DNA of 64,000 nucleotides from the NCBI GenBank assembly GCA_020064725.1, contig JAGTWJ010000002.1, positions 4,154,001 to 4,218,000 of the forward strand, in the 5' to 3' direction. How positions within the stretch are numbered: position 1 is the first letter of the stretch; each line of letters begins with the position of its first letter. A program made the position numbers and the translations under genes. The DNA is from Drechslerella dactyloides. Taxonomy: Eukaryota; Ascomycota; Orbiliomycetes; Orbiliales; Orbiliaceae. This document shows positions 1 through 12,937 of this stretch, piece by piece. The notes beneath the pieces were generated by a model. It saw nothing but the letters and a program-made list of their open reading frames with translations. It was not told the DNA's origin and ran no database searches.

Positions 1-614
1 CTTGGCGAAGTATTTCTTCTCGAGTTGCAAAACTTCTTCTTGGAAGTCAGCCTCCAGCTTGGAGTGCTCCTTCTGGACGCCCTTGAGCCCGGTTATGCGA
101 CGTCTTATGACCGGAGGAAGAGATTCAATATATCCCGATGTGCGGCCGACGAGCTTGCCGAGTCTGCCCTGGATCATCGAGATGAGCGCTGGGTTCTGGG
201 CGAGCATGCCGGCGGCCAGAACACGGTCCTCTGCGCGCGTGCGGGATTTGTTAGCCACATAACAGCTCTATTGTGCTTAGGCCAGATGGCAGGAGAGGGA
301 GTTGTATAGCTGGTACCTTCTTCGATCGACGAGACCTGTGGCTTAACAGCATGCGAGGAGATCGGAGCATTGTTAAGAGGGGTGTTCTGCGGGGTACTGA
401 TGAGAAGCATCGTGGATTGCCTGTTAGCTGCGGTTCTGGCTCGAGTATTGTGTGTATTCGTATGAAGTCGTGCTCGGTAGGAGCTGCTCGCCACAGCTGG
501 AGATATCCCCACCCGGTAGAAAAGCAGGGAGGAGATGGTAGAAGGAGGGATGGGGGTTGCTTACGGAGCGGCCGCGAGGGCGTCGAGCTTCTTATTGCGA
601 ATGGGCTCCGACAT
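1..614 (-). CDS. NAP1: Nucleosome assembly protein 1 (NAP1), partial, C-terminal part off the left edge
   Basis: Histone H2A-H2B chaperone of the NAP family. Only the first 120 codons lie in the window, in three exons read on minus: 614-565, 396-317 and 230-1. The start gives MSEPIRNKK. The exons join in frame to a Pro/Asn-rich N-terminus (PTPQNTPLNNAPISSHA), then AQNPALISMIQGRLGKLVG, YIESLPPVIRRRITGLKG and QKEHSKLEADFQEEVLQLEK. These are the hallmark start of the NAP domain and its long dimerisation helix. The introns (564-397 and 316-231) have GTAAGC and GTACCA donors, and the second has a CTAAC branch site before GCGCGCAG. The 3' part, including the acidic tail, is beyond base 1. Family assignment is by recognition of conserved sequence. 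Confidence 0.93.
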
Positions 615-3600
615 TGTGAGTTCGGGGTCTGGCGGAGTGGGCGGTCAACGTTAGCTGCAACTCCACTTCCAGCGGCGGCGGCACGTCTTGTGCACGTAAT
701 CTTTCTGTTGGTGGGAGGACGGACGGAGGTACCTCAGCTGGACGGGAGAAAGGGAACGGCTTGGGGGACGTTCTTCTCGATGCTGATGAGACGGGGGGTG
801 GTGGAGGAAGAACGGAGATGAAAGTGATGAGGAGGGCGGACGTTGTTGGGTGTTGGGGGGGAAGAGATGTCGGTGGCAGCGGGAAGAGAAGTTTTTGGAG
901 ATCTCTGAAATTTTCTTGTTTGTTTGACAAAAGTCTACCCGCCCTCTCGGCCAGGCCTTACCTCTTACTGCTGGGCAGCTAGCTTCCTGTCTACTGGCAC
1001 CGGTGCTCCTTCACTTTACCCCAGAAGGTTTTTTTTTCTTCACTGTCTCTTAACTCCTGGCGTCTGTCTCTCGGGCAAGTGCTCTGGCAGCAAACTCTTT
1101 TTTGAATTTATACTGCTGCTCAGATCGAATCTCTGCAGAAAAATTACTAATACGCATTCAGTGGCGAGGAACCGTCCGGGCAGGTGTCTAGCTGATACAT
1201 TTGCGATTTTTCTACGCTTCACCGAGTGCCTACCGGCCAGCTAGCTGGATACATTCAGACGAGGGAGGAATTCGAGAAGAGATAGCGAGTAAGGTCGTTC
1301 GCCCGCCTGTCTGTCCCCCAGGGTCCAGTTCTGAGGAAAAATTTCGGAGCTAGCGAGTGGAACGGGCGAGAGAACCTTGGCTTGGCTCCTTCGAGAATGG
1401 ACTCAAACGCGAAAGAGGAATTCTCCAATACGACGCCTGCTTCATAGGCCTGTCTGCTTACTGGTGGCTTGCCTGGACCGTTCGTCCGGTGCTTCGACCG
1501 AGCTCGAAGTGCGGCAGACCCGCGAGATCGCGATGGTGTCCTCCTCGACTTACAAAACCGAGTCAGTGCCGGTTATTTTTGGCTCAGCGGCCGTCTCCTA
1601 CTGGTTCATCGGGGTCAGAATTTTCTCTGCACAGTGTCCACGATGGACACGCGCCAGTTCTGTGCTACTACAGACCTGGATATTTTCCCCTGATGAAGAA
1701 ATATCTAAACACGGAAGGGGTGAGCGCCATCAAACCTGTTGGCCGTCATCCTCTCGGAGTTTTGAAACCATGGATCTGTTGGTGCCCCGGCTAGGGCAAA
1801 TCCGTTCCCTTCCCCCCTCGACATCTCGAGCTCCGAACCGCACGTATGCAGTCCCTGGACGGGATCCAGGCAGGGAGGATAGGAAAGCATAGCCCTGGTG
1901 GGTTCCTGTTGTAGGAGGATAGCTATCCGGACGAGCCAGACGCGGGTGAATGCGGCGGACATTCTTGTAATCATCGCACGACACGAAGATATATTGGGGC
2001 CCAGCTAAGGAGATATCAAGCTTCCGGTTGGGAAGCCCAAGTGAATTCCCAACATATACCAAATCTCATATCACCCGGCCGGCCGGACGTCAACGTGAAT
2101 TGTGACGGCCTCGGAGTCCGGGGTAGGTCAGGCTGCGACATGCATGCCTGCATACCTTCCGACAATCGTTCATTCCAGCGGTGTTCTGGAGCTCAAGCTC
2201 GCTATCTCTAGCATGCGGATGTGATCGCCTGAACTTTTTTTTCCTTCTCTGCATGCAATGGAGCCGGCCGAATATAAGAGGCGGGAACTCCAAGCTATGG
2301 GGCTGATTCTTTGAGTTCAAGAAATCCTTCCCTTTGAGCCTCCGGACATATGGATACTGCAGCGTGCTTTTTCACCAACTGGAGCTCAAGCACTCTGCAT
2401 GGACGTCGTACGCGTGTTTACCCAATCGAAGCCGTCGGTTCTCAGTTGCCTGTTTCATCCAGATATGCACCCGTCTTCCGCTTGCGCATCCTCAGAATTC
2501 TTGCTTTCGACATCGGACGACTTGGCGCTGAAATTTTAGACGGAGGCTGCAGCTCAATCTCACGTCTCTCGCTTCGACGCCGTGATCTGGAGAATCGCGG
2601 GAGCTGCTGGTTGGCTTGATCAGAGGCAGATGCAAATGCAATGGAGCTAGCTAACGAGCTGGACCCGGCAGCTTCGGCTAAGATTTCTGAGATGGGACCG
2701 TGCCAGCTGTCTCCGACCAGGGCTGACGCGATCTTTTGATCGGGTGCGCAGAAGTGTTTACATGTCCGCACAGAGCCCTGAGATGAGGGTCTCGCTCCGC
2801 CAAAGCCGTCCTTTAATATTAAAGCGAGCGTGGTATCTAAGTAGGTACCGGGACCGCGTAAAACAGCTGGAGGACAATGCGCTTTCGCAAGACGCGCGCA
2901 GGTATCGATACACGCCGCAGGGCAAACGGTTCCGGGTTTGCACACGTTCAAACCGAATACGGGCGTGCCCGCTGCAGGTCGAGCACCTTCAGGGGACGCA
3001 AAACAGCCGGATGCTTCTTCTGCAGGAGAACGAGGAGGAAGGAAGGGGAGGAGGAAGTCGAAGAGCAGGCGGAGCTAGTCTACGCGACATCTGATATCTG
3101 GTCTGGAGAGAAAGTACGCATGCGGTGTGTGAAACATCGCAGCTGCAGATGAGCTAGCCCGCAGAACTACGTTTGATATCAGGGAGCTGCCTCATCGCTT
3201 GGCCGCTGTGAATGGCCGGGAGGCCGGCCATCCCGGGACGAGGCTGGCTAGTTTGCTGACATGACCGCTGGCTGCATTGTGACAAAAGGGCTCGCATGCG
3301 ATCACTTGGTCGACCGGACACGAGGTCGTGCTCGTGGATCCTGACCTAGGATCCCAAAGTTTGTGCCCACGCCTAGATCTAGACGAGACCTCCACAAGTG
3401 GGCCGAGTCAGGACCGGACCAGCCCGCGACGACCGTGCTGCTTCGTATGTAGAATCGACGATGCTGTGAATTGAACGTTCGCCGGGTCCACGGCCGGCCG
3501 TCCTGCTCGGAGACGGAGGATATCTTAATTTTAAATTTGCTGGTCCCCGGAAGGGCGTCGTTAGGGGGTAACAGGCGCCTGCGTTGAGCAGCAGCCGGAG

Positions 3601-4337
3601 CTTCATTCATTAGCAGTGCAGGCAGTATTTTGTAGCAGACCAGCTTGCCCTTCTGGCCGGCGTCTTGGCTGCTGGCTGCACCTGTAAATTCGCACTACTC
3701 CTCCTTTCCTCCAGCCCAAACAGCTTCTCCTCCTCCTCTCCCTCCTCCTCCTTCTAGGCCCTGCTCCCGCCTGCCATCACCAACAACCTCTCGGCGTTCA
3801 TTCGGCCTGCCTGCCTGTGAATGGGAGGTCCGCTCTCACCGCCGTCTCTCCCCGCTCCTGCATCTCCCCTATAGTTCTCTGTCTTGTGGTGCATATAGCT
3901 CCGTAGCTTCTCAGGCGAGCGAAAAAACCCCATTCCTCCACATCAGCTCAGCTCCCCGGCCATCCCTTACCTACGGCTGCCGCCCAGAAAGCTTCGAATC
4001 CGATCCTTTGGCTGAAGCCCGGCCCGCTGTCGACATCCGCGTCTCGACGTCACCCTCCTTATAGCCGTAACTTTAATGGTCGACGCGTTCACGAATCTCT
4101 TTTCTTGGTAGCGGCCGTTTTGAGCTACGTTGGAGACAGTAAGCAAACACTGCTGTACCACCCGTGGCCCGCTGACGCCGAAACGCCACAGTAACCATCT
4201 CTAAAGTGCACAAAATCCCGATTGCTGACATACTCCTAGCTGGGTATCAGCTTCTAGGAAGGAGTTTTCCCTCCGTTATCGGGAGCCGCTCTGGTCTACA
4301 CCAGCTCTAATCTAATCACAACTCTTCATTCTCCACC
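615..4337. other. Intergenic region between divergent NAP1 and MYO2 (3.7 kb)
   Basis: I see no gene I can support here. Open frames are short or of biased composition with no recognisable domain; the longest (minus, 2442-2951) is Ser/Arg-rich and matches nothing I know. There is a palindromic CCGGCCGGCCGG-type run near 2072-2084, a TATA-like AATATAAG near 2269, and a strongly pyrimidine-rich stretch at about 3690-3770. The last could belong to the MYO2 promoter or 5' leader. The region should hold the promoters of both flanking genes, since they diverge from it. Confidence 0.5.
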
Positions 4338-7300
4338 ATGGATCTCTACGCTAAGGGAACGTGAGTTGACCGGATTCTCTGCTAGCTGGCTATTTGACAT
4401 GCAACAGCACCGCTGACTGCCTCGTAGGCGGGTGTGGCACCCCGATGCTACGGAAGGATGGATGGGCGCACAGGTGGACAGCTTCAGCACAGCCGGTGAT
4501 AAGATCACGATTGTCCTGAAGCTGGATAACGGAGAAGTACGTCTCGAGATCTCATACTCTTCCCGAAGCTCGTAGCTAAGTAGATCTCCATAGGACAAAA
4601 AAATCGAAACAAAGACGTCGGCTCTCAAGGATCCGAACGACGTGACGCTGCCTCCGTTGGCTAATCCTCCGATCATCGAGGCCGCGGACGACTTGACCAG
4701 TCTTTCACATCTGAACGAGCCTGCAGGTACGGGCCCACCTGCGATAGTGACCTAATTAGCGTATCCGGGAGCTCACACATGATCTCGTGAAACAGTGCTC
4801 CAAGCCATCAAACTGCGTTATATGCGTCAGAGCATTTACACGTACAGCGGTATCGTGCTGATTGCTACTAACCCGTTCTATCGCCTGGACTATCTCTACG
4901 ATTCGTCCATGATCCAAGGATATGCGGGGAAACGGAGAGAGGATCAGGAACCCCATCTTTTTGCAATCGCCGAGGAAGCTTACCGGTAAGGAGTGGCATC
5001 GCTGTTTTATTCATGGGAATCCTCTGCTGAATGCTAGATATCCAGACAAATGCTCCGCAATGGCCGAAACCAAACCGTGGTCGTGTCAGGAGAGTCCGGT
5101 GCGGGTAAAACCGTGTCTGCTAAGCACATCATGCGCTACTTCGCCACCGTTGAAGACCCTGACCGGCCCGGTAAGAAGACGAATCCCAAGGGCGGGAAGA
5201 TGAGTAGGACTGAAGAGGAGATTTTGGCTACCAACCCGATAATGGAGGCGTTTGGTAACGCTAAGACCACTCGTAATGACAACTCGTCGCGTTTCGGAAA
5301 GTATATCGAGATCATGTTCGATCAACAGGTCAACATCATTGGAGCCAAAACTCGCATATATCTGCTGGAACGGTCCCGTCTGGTTTACCAGCCGCCTACG
5401 GAAAGAAATTACCACATTTTCTACCAGTTGATTGCTGGCGCTACCGCGGAAGAAAGAGAGGAGCTTGGTCTCGGAAATGTTGAAGATTACTTTTACCTGA
5501 ATCAAGGTGGCGACCCGATCATCCCTAACGTGGATGATGCGGCTGAGTTCACCATGACTCGGAACGCCCTTTCCGCGATTAGTGTCAGTGAAAGGGCGCA
5601 GAAGGAGATCTGGAAGCTTTTGGCGGCCTTGCTCCATCTCGGAAACGCAACGATTGGCGGGACCGGCTCTGCGGTGTTGTCGACGTCGGAACCTTCATTT
5701 GCTAAAGCCGCGTCACTCCTAGGCGTCGACCCGGCGCTCTTCGCGAAATGGATGACGAAGAAACAGCGTGTGACAGGCAATGACAAGATAATATCGGATC
5801 TCACTCTAAAGCAAGGTGTCGTCGTAAAGGACTCGGTAGCGAAATACATCTACGCGAGCTTGTTCGACTGGCTTGTCGTTACTATCAACTCGCGCCTGCT
5901 TCCCACCGATGTCTTGGATAAGATCAAAGGTTTCATTGGCGTTCTCGATATCTACGGTTTCGAGCATTTCAAGAAGAATTCTTTCGAGCAGTTCTGTATC
6001 AACTACGCCAACGAGAAGCTGCAGCAATCCTTCAACCAACACGTGTTCAAGCTTGAGCAAGAGGAATACGTGCGGGAAGAGATCGATTGGAAGTTCATCG
6101 ACTTTTCTGACAACCAGCCTTGTATTGATCTGATCGAAGCAAAGCTTGGAGTCCTGTCTCTTCTTGACGAGGAATCCAGGCTCCTAGGTGGCTCTGATAA
6201 CTCCTTTGTCATCAAATTGGACCAAAACTTTGCCACCCCAACCGGAAATAAGTTCTACAAAAAGGCGCGTTTCGGGAAGAGCACGTTCACCATCTGTCAC
6301 TATGCCATCGATGTTACCTACGATGTGGAAGGTTTCATTGAGAAGAACCGAGATACGGTGCCAGACGAGCATCTTGAGGTCCTGAACTCTTCTGCCAACG
6401 AATTCCTTAACGCCGTTCTCAAGACATCCGCCCAAGTCCGTGATAAGGTATGTCAAGTTTCCCTTTTAGTCATCCTTTGTCGGATTCTGATCCTCCCTTT
6501 TTTGTCTAGTCATCGGACGCTGTTGCTCCGGCAAAACCAAGCACCCCGGCTCCTCTCGTGCCTGGTAAGCCTACACGTAGAGTGGTCGCGGGAGGTGGAA
6601 ACCGCAAACCGACTCTTGGTGGTATCTTCAAAGCATCTTTGATTGATTTGGTTACAACGATTGGGGACACTGAGGTCCACTATATTCGGTGTATTAAGCC
6701 CAATGAAGGCAAGGTTGCTTGGAAGTGGGAGGGACCTATGGTTCTCAGCCAGCTTCGAGCTTGCGGTGTGTTGGAAACTGTCCGGATTAGTTGCGCTGGA
6801 TATCCTACGAGATGGACGTATGAGGAATTCGCTTTCCGATATTACATGTTGCTTCACTCTTCTCAATGGACTGGAACCAGGGACATGGGTCTGTCAATCC
6901 TCAAGAAGACGATCCACGAGGAGGACAAATATCAGCTGGGGAAGACCAAAATCTTCTTCAGAGCTGGGATGGTATGTACAGTGATTTATCAGCTCGGCTC
7001 AAAGGCGCCGTGCTTGCGTGCTAACTTGGGGATTCCTTATAGCTTGCCTATCTGGAAAATCTTCGGACTGCTAGGTTGAACGAGGCTGCGATACTTATCC
7101 AGAAGAACCTGAGGATGAGATACTACCGGAGACGCTTCCTGGAGACCATGGGATCTATTCGTGCGCTGCAAGCCCTTGCAAGAGGCTGGATGACTCGGAC
7201 CAAAGCACAGGAGATGCGGAGAGTCCGTGCCGCGACCACCATCCAAAGAGTCTGGCGAGGGCAGAAACAACGAAAGCAGTATCTTGCCTACCGCAAGAGC

Positions 7301-9895
7301 ATCGTTCGTTTACAAGCCCGTAAGTTACCACGACCCCCAAAACCCCCCTTCAATCGGTATACCCGGCATTCACGATGAGCCACTCACCTCCCAAATCTCA
7401 GTGTGCAAGGGACGTCTTACCAGGTCTCACATCTTGCAGACCCGCCTCGAGGGTGCGGCACGGACAATCCAGCGTGTCTATCGGTCCAGACAAGGGATAC
7501 TCAAATGGCGTCAGTTCCGGCGCAAGGTCGTCATTGTGCAGAGCTTGTGGCGCAAGAAACAAGCCAAGGCGGTATTCAAATCACTACGGGAAGAGGCACG
7601 TTCGCTCGACCACATCAAAGAGGTCTCGTACAAACTGGAAAACAAGGTCGTCGAACTCACGCAAACCCTACAGAAGCGTACCGAGGAGAAGAAACACCTC
7701 GAAGCCCAAGTGGACAGCCTGGAAAGCCAGCTAAAAGTGTGGAGGAACAAGGCTACCGCCTCAGAACAGAACCAACGGGAGGCCCAGGCCGAAGTCAACC
7801 AGTTCCACGCCCTTTCTGCTCGCCTGCCAATCTTAGAGTCAGAATTGAAGTCTGCTCTTAAGCAATACGAAGAGTCAGAAGCGAATAGTAAACGCCTTCA
7901 GGAAGACGCGAGGACGCTCAAAGACTCCCTTGATAAGTCGAAGGCCGAGCTCGAGCGAACTATTAGTCGCTACAAAGAGCAGGAGACCGAGAATATCAAC
8001 CTTAGAGAGCAAATTACGATTCTGGAAGATGAGATCAGCAACAGAGCGCCTTTGGCGCCTGGAGGTACTGAGGCTCCGGCTTCTAAGGGCGGTATGGTGG
8101 ACGGTCTCGTCAAATTCGTCGCGGGCCGGAAACCAGCCAACAGACAAAGCGTTGCTACCGGCGTCGCTTCCAACATTTATGGAACAGCTCGCCCTTACGA
8201 CCCCAGACCAGCATCGATGGCCGCACCAAACCAAGGACACCGCCGTAATCCATCCGGAGGATCGGACGGCTTCAACTTTACTCCCTTGCTCGAGAGTCCC
8301 GAGACTAGTGTTGCTCACATTCTGGAAGACGAAAACGCTCTCAACAATGAGGTCTCGTTTGGTCTCATCCGAGATCTGAAGATTCCTCAGCCAAGCTCGC
8401 AGAGCCCGCCGGACGAAAAGGAGATCTTGTTCCCAGCTTACCTCATTAATCTTGTTACGTCGGAGATGTGGCACAACGGTTTCGTCAAAGAGTCGGAGAG
8501 GTTCCTGGCGACCGTCATGCAGAACATCCAACAAGAGGTTATGGTAAGTTTGTTCCATTATGGTCGTCCAGAATTTTGGTAGACGGATCCACTAACTTGC
8601 TCTAGCACCATGACGGCGAGGACTTGATCAACCTTGGAGCCTTCTGGCTGTCGAACGTTCACGAGATGCTGTCCTTTGTCTTCCTTGCTGAGGATTGGTA
8701 CGAAGCTCAGAAGACCGACGACTTTGAGTATGATAGGCTTCTCGAAGTTGTCAAGCATGATCTTGAGAGTCTTGAGTTCAACATCTACCACACCTGGATG
8801 AAACTGCTGAAGAAACGCCTCCACAAGATGGTCGTGCCGGCGATCATCGAGTCTCAGTCGTTACCGGGCTTTGTCACTAATGAGGGCAACCGGTTCCTGA
8901 ACAAGATTCTCCAAACGTCGAGCACCCCAGCCTTCAGCATGGACGATCTTCTCAGCCTGATGAACAAGGTCTACAAGGCCATGAAGACGTACTACCTTGA
9001 AGATTCGATTATCACGCAGGCGATGACCGAGTTGCTGAAGCTCATCGGAGTTACCGCCTTCAATGACCTCCTGTTGCGACGAAACTTCCTGTCTTGGAAA
9101 CGTGGGTTGCAGATTAACTATAACATCACACGTATCGAAGAATGGTGCAAGAGTCACGATATGCCAGAAGGGACGCTCCAGCTCGAGCATCTGATGGTAA
9201 GATATGATTCCATATCCGGGACTCTTCTTTGAATTTTTTTCTGACAATTTGAATACAGCAAGCGACGAAATTGCTTCAGCTCAAGAAGGCGACGTTGAAC
9301 GACATTGAAATTATCCAAGACATTTGCTGGATGTAAGTTGCTTGAGGAAGTGGAGTTTTCGAGATTCTTGGACTTTTCTGACTTTATATAACAGGCTGTC
9401 ACCGCAGCAGATCCAAAAGCTGCTCAACCAGTACCTTGTCGCAGACTACGAGCAACCGATCAACGGCGAGATCATGAAGGCTGTCGAGAAGCGAGCGATC
9501 AGTGAAAAGAGTGGAGACGTGCTTCTGCTCACGCCCGTTGATATGGACGACAGTGGTCCCTACGAGATTGCAGAGCCACGCCAAATCACTGCGCTCGAGA
9601 CCTACCTCCCGTCCTGTGAGTTTCCAAATCCCTGTTGTCTAGCAGGCCATCGATGCTGATTATGTCTGCTCATAGGGTTGCCGCTGCCTAAACTTCGCCG
9701 CTTGACCGAAATCGTTTCCGCCCAAGCTCTTGCGCAACAGGATGTTAGTCCTGTCCTTGGCCTCAACAATGGGTCTAACACCAAGCCAAGCGATCTTGGA
9801 GCGCTTCTGGATCCCGAGAGGATCGGTGGTGAGTGATAACTAATCGGATGTTGGTTTTCTTCTCGAGTTGGAGACTGACATGATATCTAGCTTAG
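4338..9895 (+). CDS. MYO2: Class V myosin heavy chain (Myo2-type)
   Basis: Actin-based motor that moves vesicles and organelles toward growth sites. Thirteen exons: 4338-4360, 4428-4536, 4594-4726, 4796-4985, 5046-6447, 6510-6971, 7043-7319, 7402-8543, 8606-9196, 9259-9332, 9395-9615, 9676-9828 and 9891-9895. Together they give 1593 codons plus stop, in frame. The N-terminal SH3-like segment occupies about residues 1-60. The motor has P-loop GESGAGKT (167-174), switch II DIYGFEHF (about 453), and VHYIRCIKPNE near its end. IQ motifs (IQKNLRMRYYRRRF, IQRVWRGQKQRKQY, IQRVYRSRQG) follow at about 785-900, then a coiled coil. The DIL cargo-binding tail (about 1247-1540) includes INLGAFWLSNVHEMLSF. 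The start lies in CCACCATGG context. The last exon is only 5 nt (CT TAG); retaining that intron would end the protein just after IGGE instead. Confidence 0.96.
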
Positions 9896-10922
9896 AAGCG
9901 AGATGACGAACAAGTTGCGCTTCTTGACTAGTCCATTCTTTTATCTGGCGGCGGTGTAGCGGTCAGACTGCGTGCTCCATTCAGCTGCATCTCTATCCAA
10001 TGTTCTCCGGTTCGCGATATTTTGCAGAACAAAATAGTAATGTTGCAAAGCAGTCCCTCCTGCTGCTCCTTCGTTGATAATCCTAATTTAACTTTCCCAC
10101 GATATACAATGTTTAACGGGCGTTTTAGTTTCCTTTTCTACTTTACATTCTCTGTTCCTGACATATACTTTTTCGTTTTTTCCACTGTTATTATCATTTT
10201 TTACCCCCCCCCGGGCGTCACATACGTTTATTGACGAGGAGTGCTAGAGGCGCTGTTCTTCGATTCTCATCAATCTACATTCTACCGTGGCATTCATTGC
10301 TTTGACTTGTGCTTTGGACGGTTGACTCCTCATTCTTGTTTCGTCATACATACATCATTGTGGAAGATTGGAGATCTCTCATTCCTTCCTTCTTCCTTCC
10401 TTTCTCCTTATTTTCGTCACGGCACGCCTCGTATAGCCTCCTTTTCGATTTGCTTACTGTTGCGTCGCGTCGGCGGTGTGTTTCGTTTGTAGAGGGATCA
10501 TTGGGTGTCTTGCATGCATGTATTACGCTGTTTTCCTTGTGGTTTTTTTTTTTCTCTTTCTTTCTTCTCTTGATTTCAAAAAGTGCTGATGTGTAGAAGA
10601 AGAATTGAGAGGCGGGGAGTAGATCCTCGCTGGCGGTTTTGAACAGGAAGACCAGTATTGAATTTATTGTAGACAGTCATTATTGTAGTTGTAGTTGTAA
10701 TGTAGTACGAATGGAGCTGGAAGGTTGGCTCCGTTTCGAGCTGTGTGCATGCAGACTTAAGCGAGACAACCTTGCCTGATCCTGCACCTTGCTTGGAGCA
10801 TCCAACGCGACAGCTTCAACCACCATCAATCCATCCATTCACCCGTTCACGCGCCACGGTTCGCGTTCACAGCTATTTTTTCTCCTGGCAAACTGCTTTG
10901 ATACGGTCGCGATACGTATACG
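9896..10922. other. Intergenic region MYO2-AOS1
   Basis: No gene seen. The first 700 bases are T-rich and C/T-rich, with a run of about ten C at 10206-10215 and TTCC-type repeats at 10380-10405. This is consistent with the MYO2 3' UTR. The final 150 bases hold the AOS1 leader and promoter. Confidence 0.5.
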
Positions 10923-12676
10923 ATGCCGATGGAGGGTGTCATTTTGAACGGCCAGGCGCCGCGAGCTGAAGCTTCGGAGGCACCGTCGACGACGGCGACG
11001 TCGACGGGCGCGACGCTGTCGTCCTCAGCTGGGGATGAGATATCTGCAGGTGTGTACCAGCGTTTACTACACTTTTATTGCTTGTAGACACGGGTGAGTA
11101 GCAGCAGGTGAATGGGCGGCTAATGGTGGTTCCGAGGGCAGATGAGGTCGCGCTATACGATCGCCAGATACGACTTTGGGGCATGGAAGCACAGACTAGG
11201 TTGGTTCTTTCTCGTCCTCGCCCTTATATTCATGAATCTTCTGCCCTTCCTACGACGTCTGGTTGAGATGCTATAGCGTCTTATGTATGAGTTTGTTACA
11301 GTGGCTAATGGTGGATGTGGATGGATTTAGGATGCGAGATGCCCATATACTGCTCGTGACGATACGGGCGCTGGGCAACGAGATTGCGAAGAACTTGGTG
11401 CTTGCCGGGATCGGTGCGATCACGGTTGTCGATACGGAAATGGTCACAGAGGAGGACCTTGGGGCGCAGTTTTGCGTGGATGAGGGGATGGTTGGCATGA
11501 ATGTACGTTGCCCGGTCGCGGCAGGCCTACGATGTGCATTTACGGGCGACCTAGAATCTGTGCTGACGGGTTTTCGCGCGAGTAGAGAGCGGAGGCTGCG
11601 GCGCCGGCGATACAGAAGCTGAATCCGCGGGTGGCGGTCACGACGGACAGCCAGCCGATCGAGACGCGGGACGCGGAGTACTTTCGGCAGTTCTCGATCG
11701 TGATTGTGACCGAGGCGGACCTTAACACGCTGGTATGTGCGCGATGCCGTGTCCAAGGGTAGGGTACGCAAAACTTGGCTAATGGCGTCTGGCATGCGGT
11801 GGTATGTAGATATCGGTCAACGAGTCATGTCGGGAGGCGGGAGTGGCGTTCTACGCGGGCGCATGCTTCGGGCTGTACGGCTATGCGTTTGCGGATCTGA
11901 TCAAGCATCAGTTCATAATGTGGGTTCCTCCCCCTTGCTTCGTACATGTGCTGTCTGCGATGGCAGGTTGAGCCGACGGGCGGGCTGACGGATGGGATGA
12001 ATGGAATGGAATGGGGAATGACAGTGAGCGGGATAAGGGCAACATGGAGACCAAGATTGGCAGCGAGACGCGCACGCGGCGGATCGTCAGCGCGACGACG
12101 AAGAAGGAGGCTGGCGGGAACGTGAAGGAGTTTGTGACGAAGGAGGAAGTCTACAGTCCCATCGCGCAGGTGGTCGCGTCGCAAATCGACAGGACGTGGC
12201 GGCCGAAAAAGAAGAAGGGCGTGGCGGCAGCGCTGCCCGCGATATTCGGTGAGTGTTCATGTTCACGTTCATGTTCACGTTCACATTCTCCGCTTCCGCC
12301 TATCAATAGCAGAGCTAATTACCCTCATTCCACGCGAAAAAAAAAAACAGCCCTGTGGAAGTTCCACCAGAGCGTCGGGCGCCTGCCGGACCCGTACGCG
12401 CACCCGGAGGACACCAAGACGTTCATGGCGGCGATGCACGAGGCGCGGAACGGGCTGGGCCTGCCGCTGGAGAACGTGGATCCGGGATTCGCGCTCACGT
12501 TCCTGGACAGCGTGGGCACGGAGCTGTCGCCGGTGGCCGCGGTGCTGGGCGGGATGCTGGCGCAGGGGGTGATCAATTACCTGGGGAAGCGGGAGCAGCC
12601 GCTGCAGAACGTGATGGTGTTTGATGGGGACACGACGGCGGCGCCGATATACTGTCTGCACCCGCAAGACGAGTGA
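10923..12676 (+). CDS. AOS1: SUMO-activating enzyme subunit 1 (Aos1/SAE1)
   Basis: Non-catalytic half of the heterodimeric SUMO E1, which with Uba2 adenylates SUMO in the nucleus. Seven exons: 10923-11049, 11142-11199, 11331-11502, 11586-11732, 11810-11919, 12025-12248 and 12351-12676, giving 387 codons plus stop. After a Ser/Thr/Ala-rich leader the family signature VALYDRQIRLWGMEAQTR appears, followed by the Rossmann segment ALGNEIAKNLVLAGIG, then TVVDTEMVTEEDLGAQF. The C-terminal part has FHQSVGRLPDP, GTELSPVAAVLGGMLAQGVI and the closing QNVMVFDGDT. Length and lack of a catalytic Cys domain fit Aos1 rather than Uba2 or Uba1. ATG at 10923 and the in-frame ATG at 10929 are both possible starts. 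The sixth intron carries a small tandem repeat (see repeat entry). Confidence 0.94.
12253..12291 (+). repeat. Short tandem repeat in AOS1 intron 6
   Basis: About three imperfect copies of a 12-base unit (GTTCATGTTCAC and variants) directly after the GTGAGT donor of AOS1 intron 6. It is non-coding when the intron is removed. Confidence 0.6.
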
Positions 12677-12937
12677 CCGTTCTCACATACTCGGTTGTGT
12701 AATATAGCTTCGTGATGAATGACATCAATGGATGCAGGATCAATCTTGCGACGCCGCAAACGAGGCGTTCTGCGCAAGGGCCAAAAAGCGCCGCGGACGG
12801 CAGTCACGTGACGCGCTCCCAGCTGCACGCAACGCAGCCGCCGCCGCTTCTCCATCGCCATCTCCTCTCCTCTTCTCCCACTCCTCCTCCTCCTCCTTCC
12901 GTCTCGCCCACCTCTCCCCACCCATCGCCTGCTGTAT

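Noticed and set aside
2442..2951. 169-codon open frame on minus in the NAP1-MYO2 spacer
   Set aside because: No domain, many Ser/Arg/Ala; could be real but nothing supports it.
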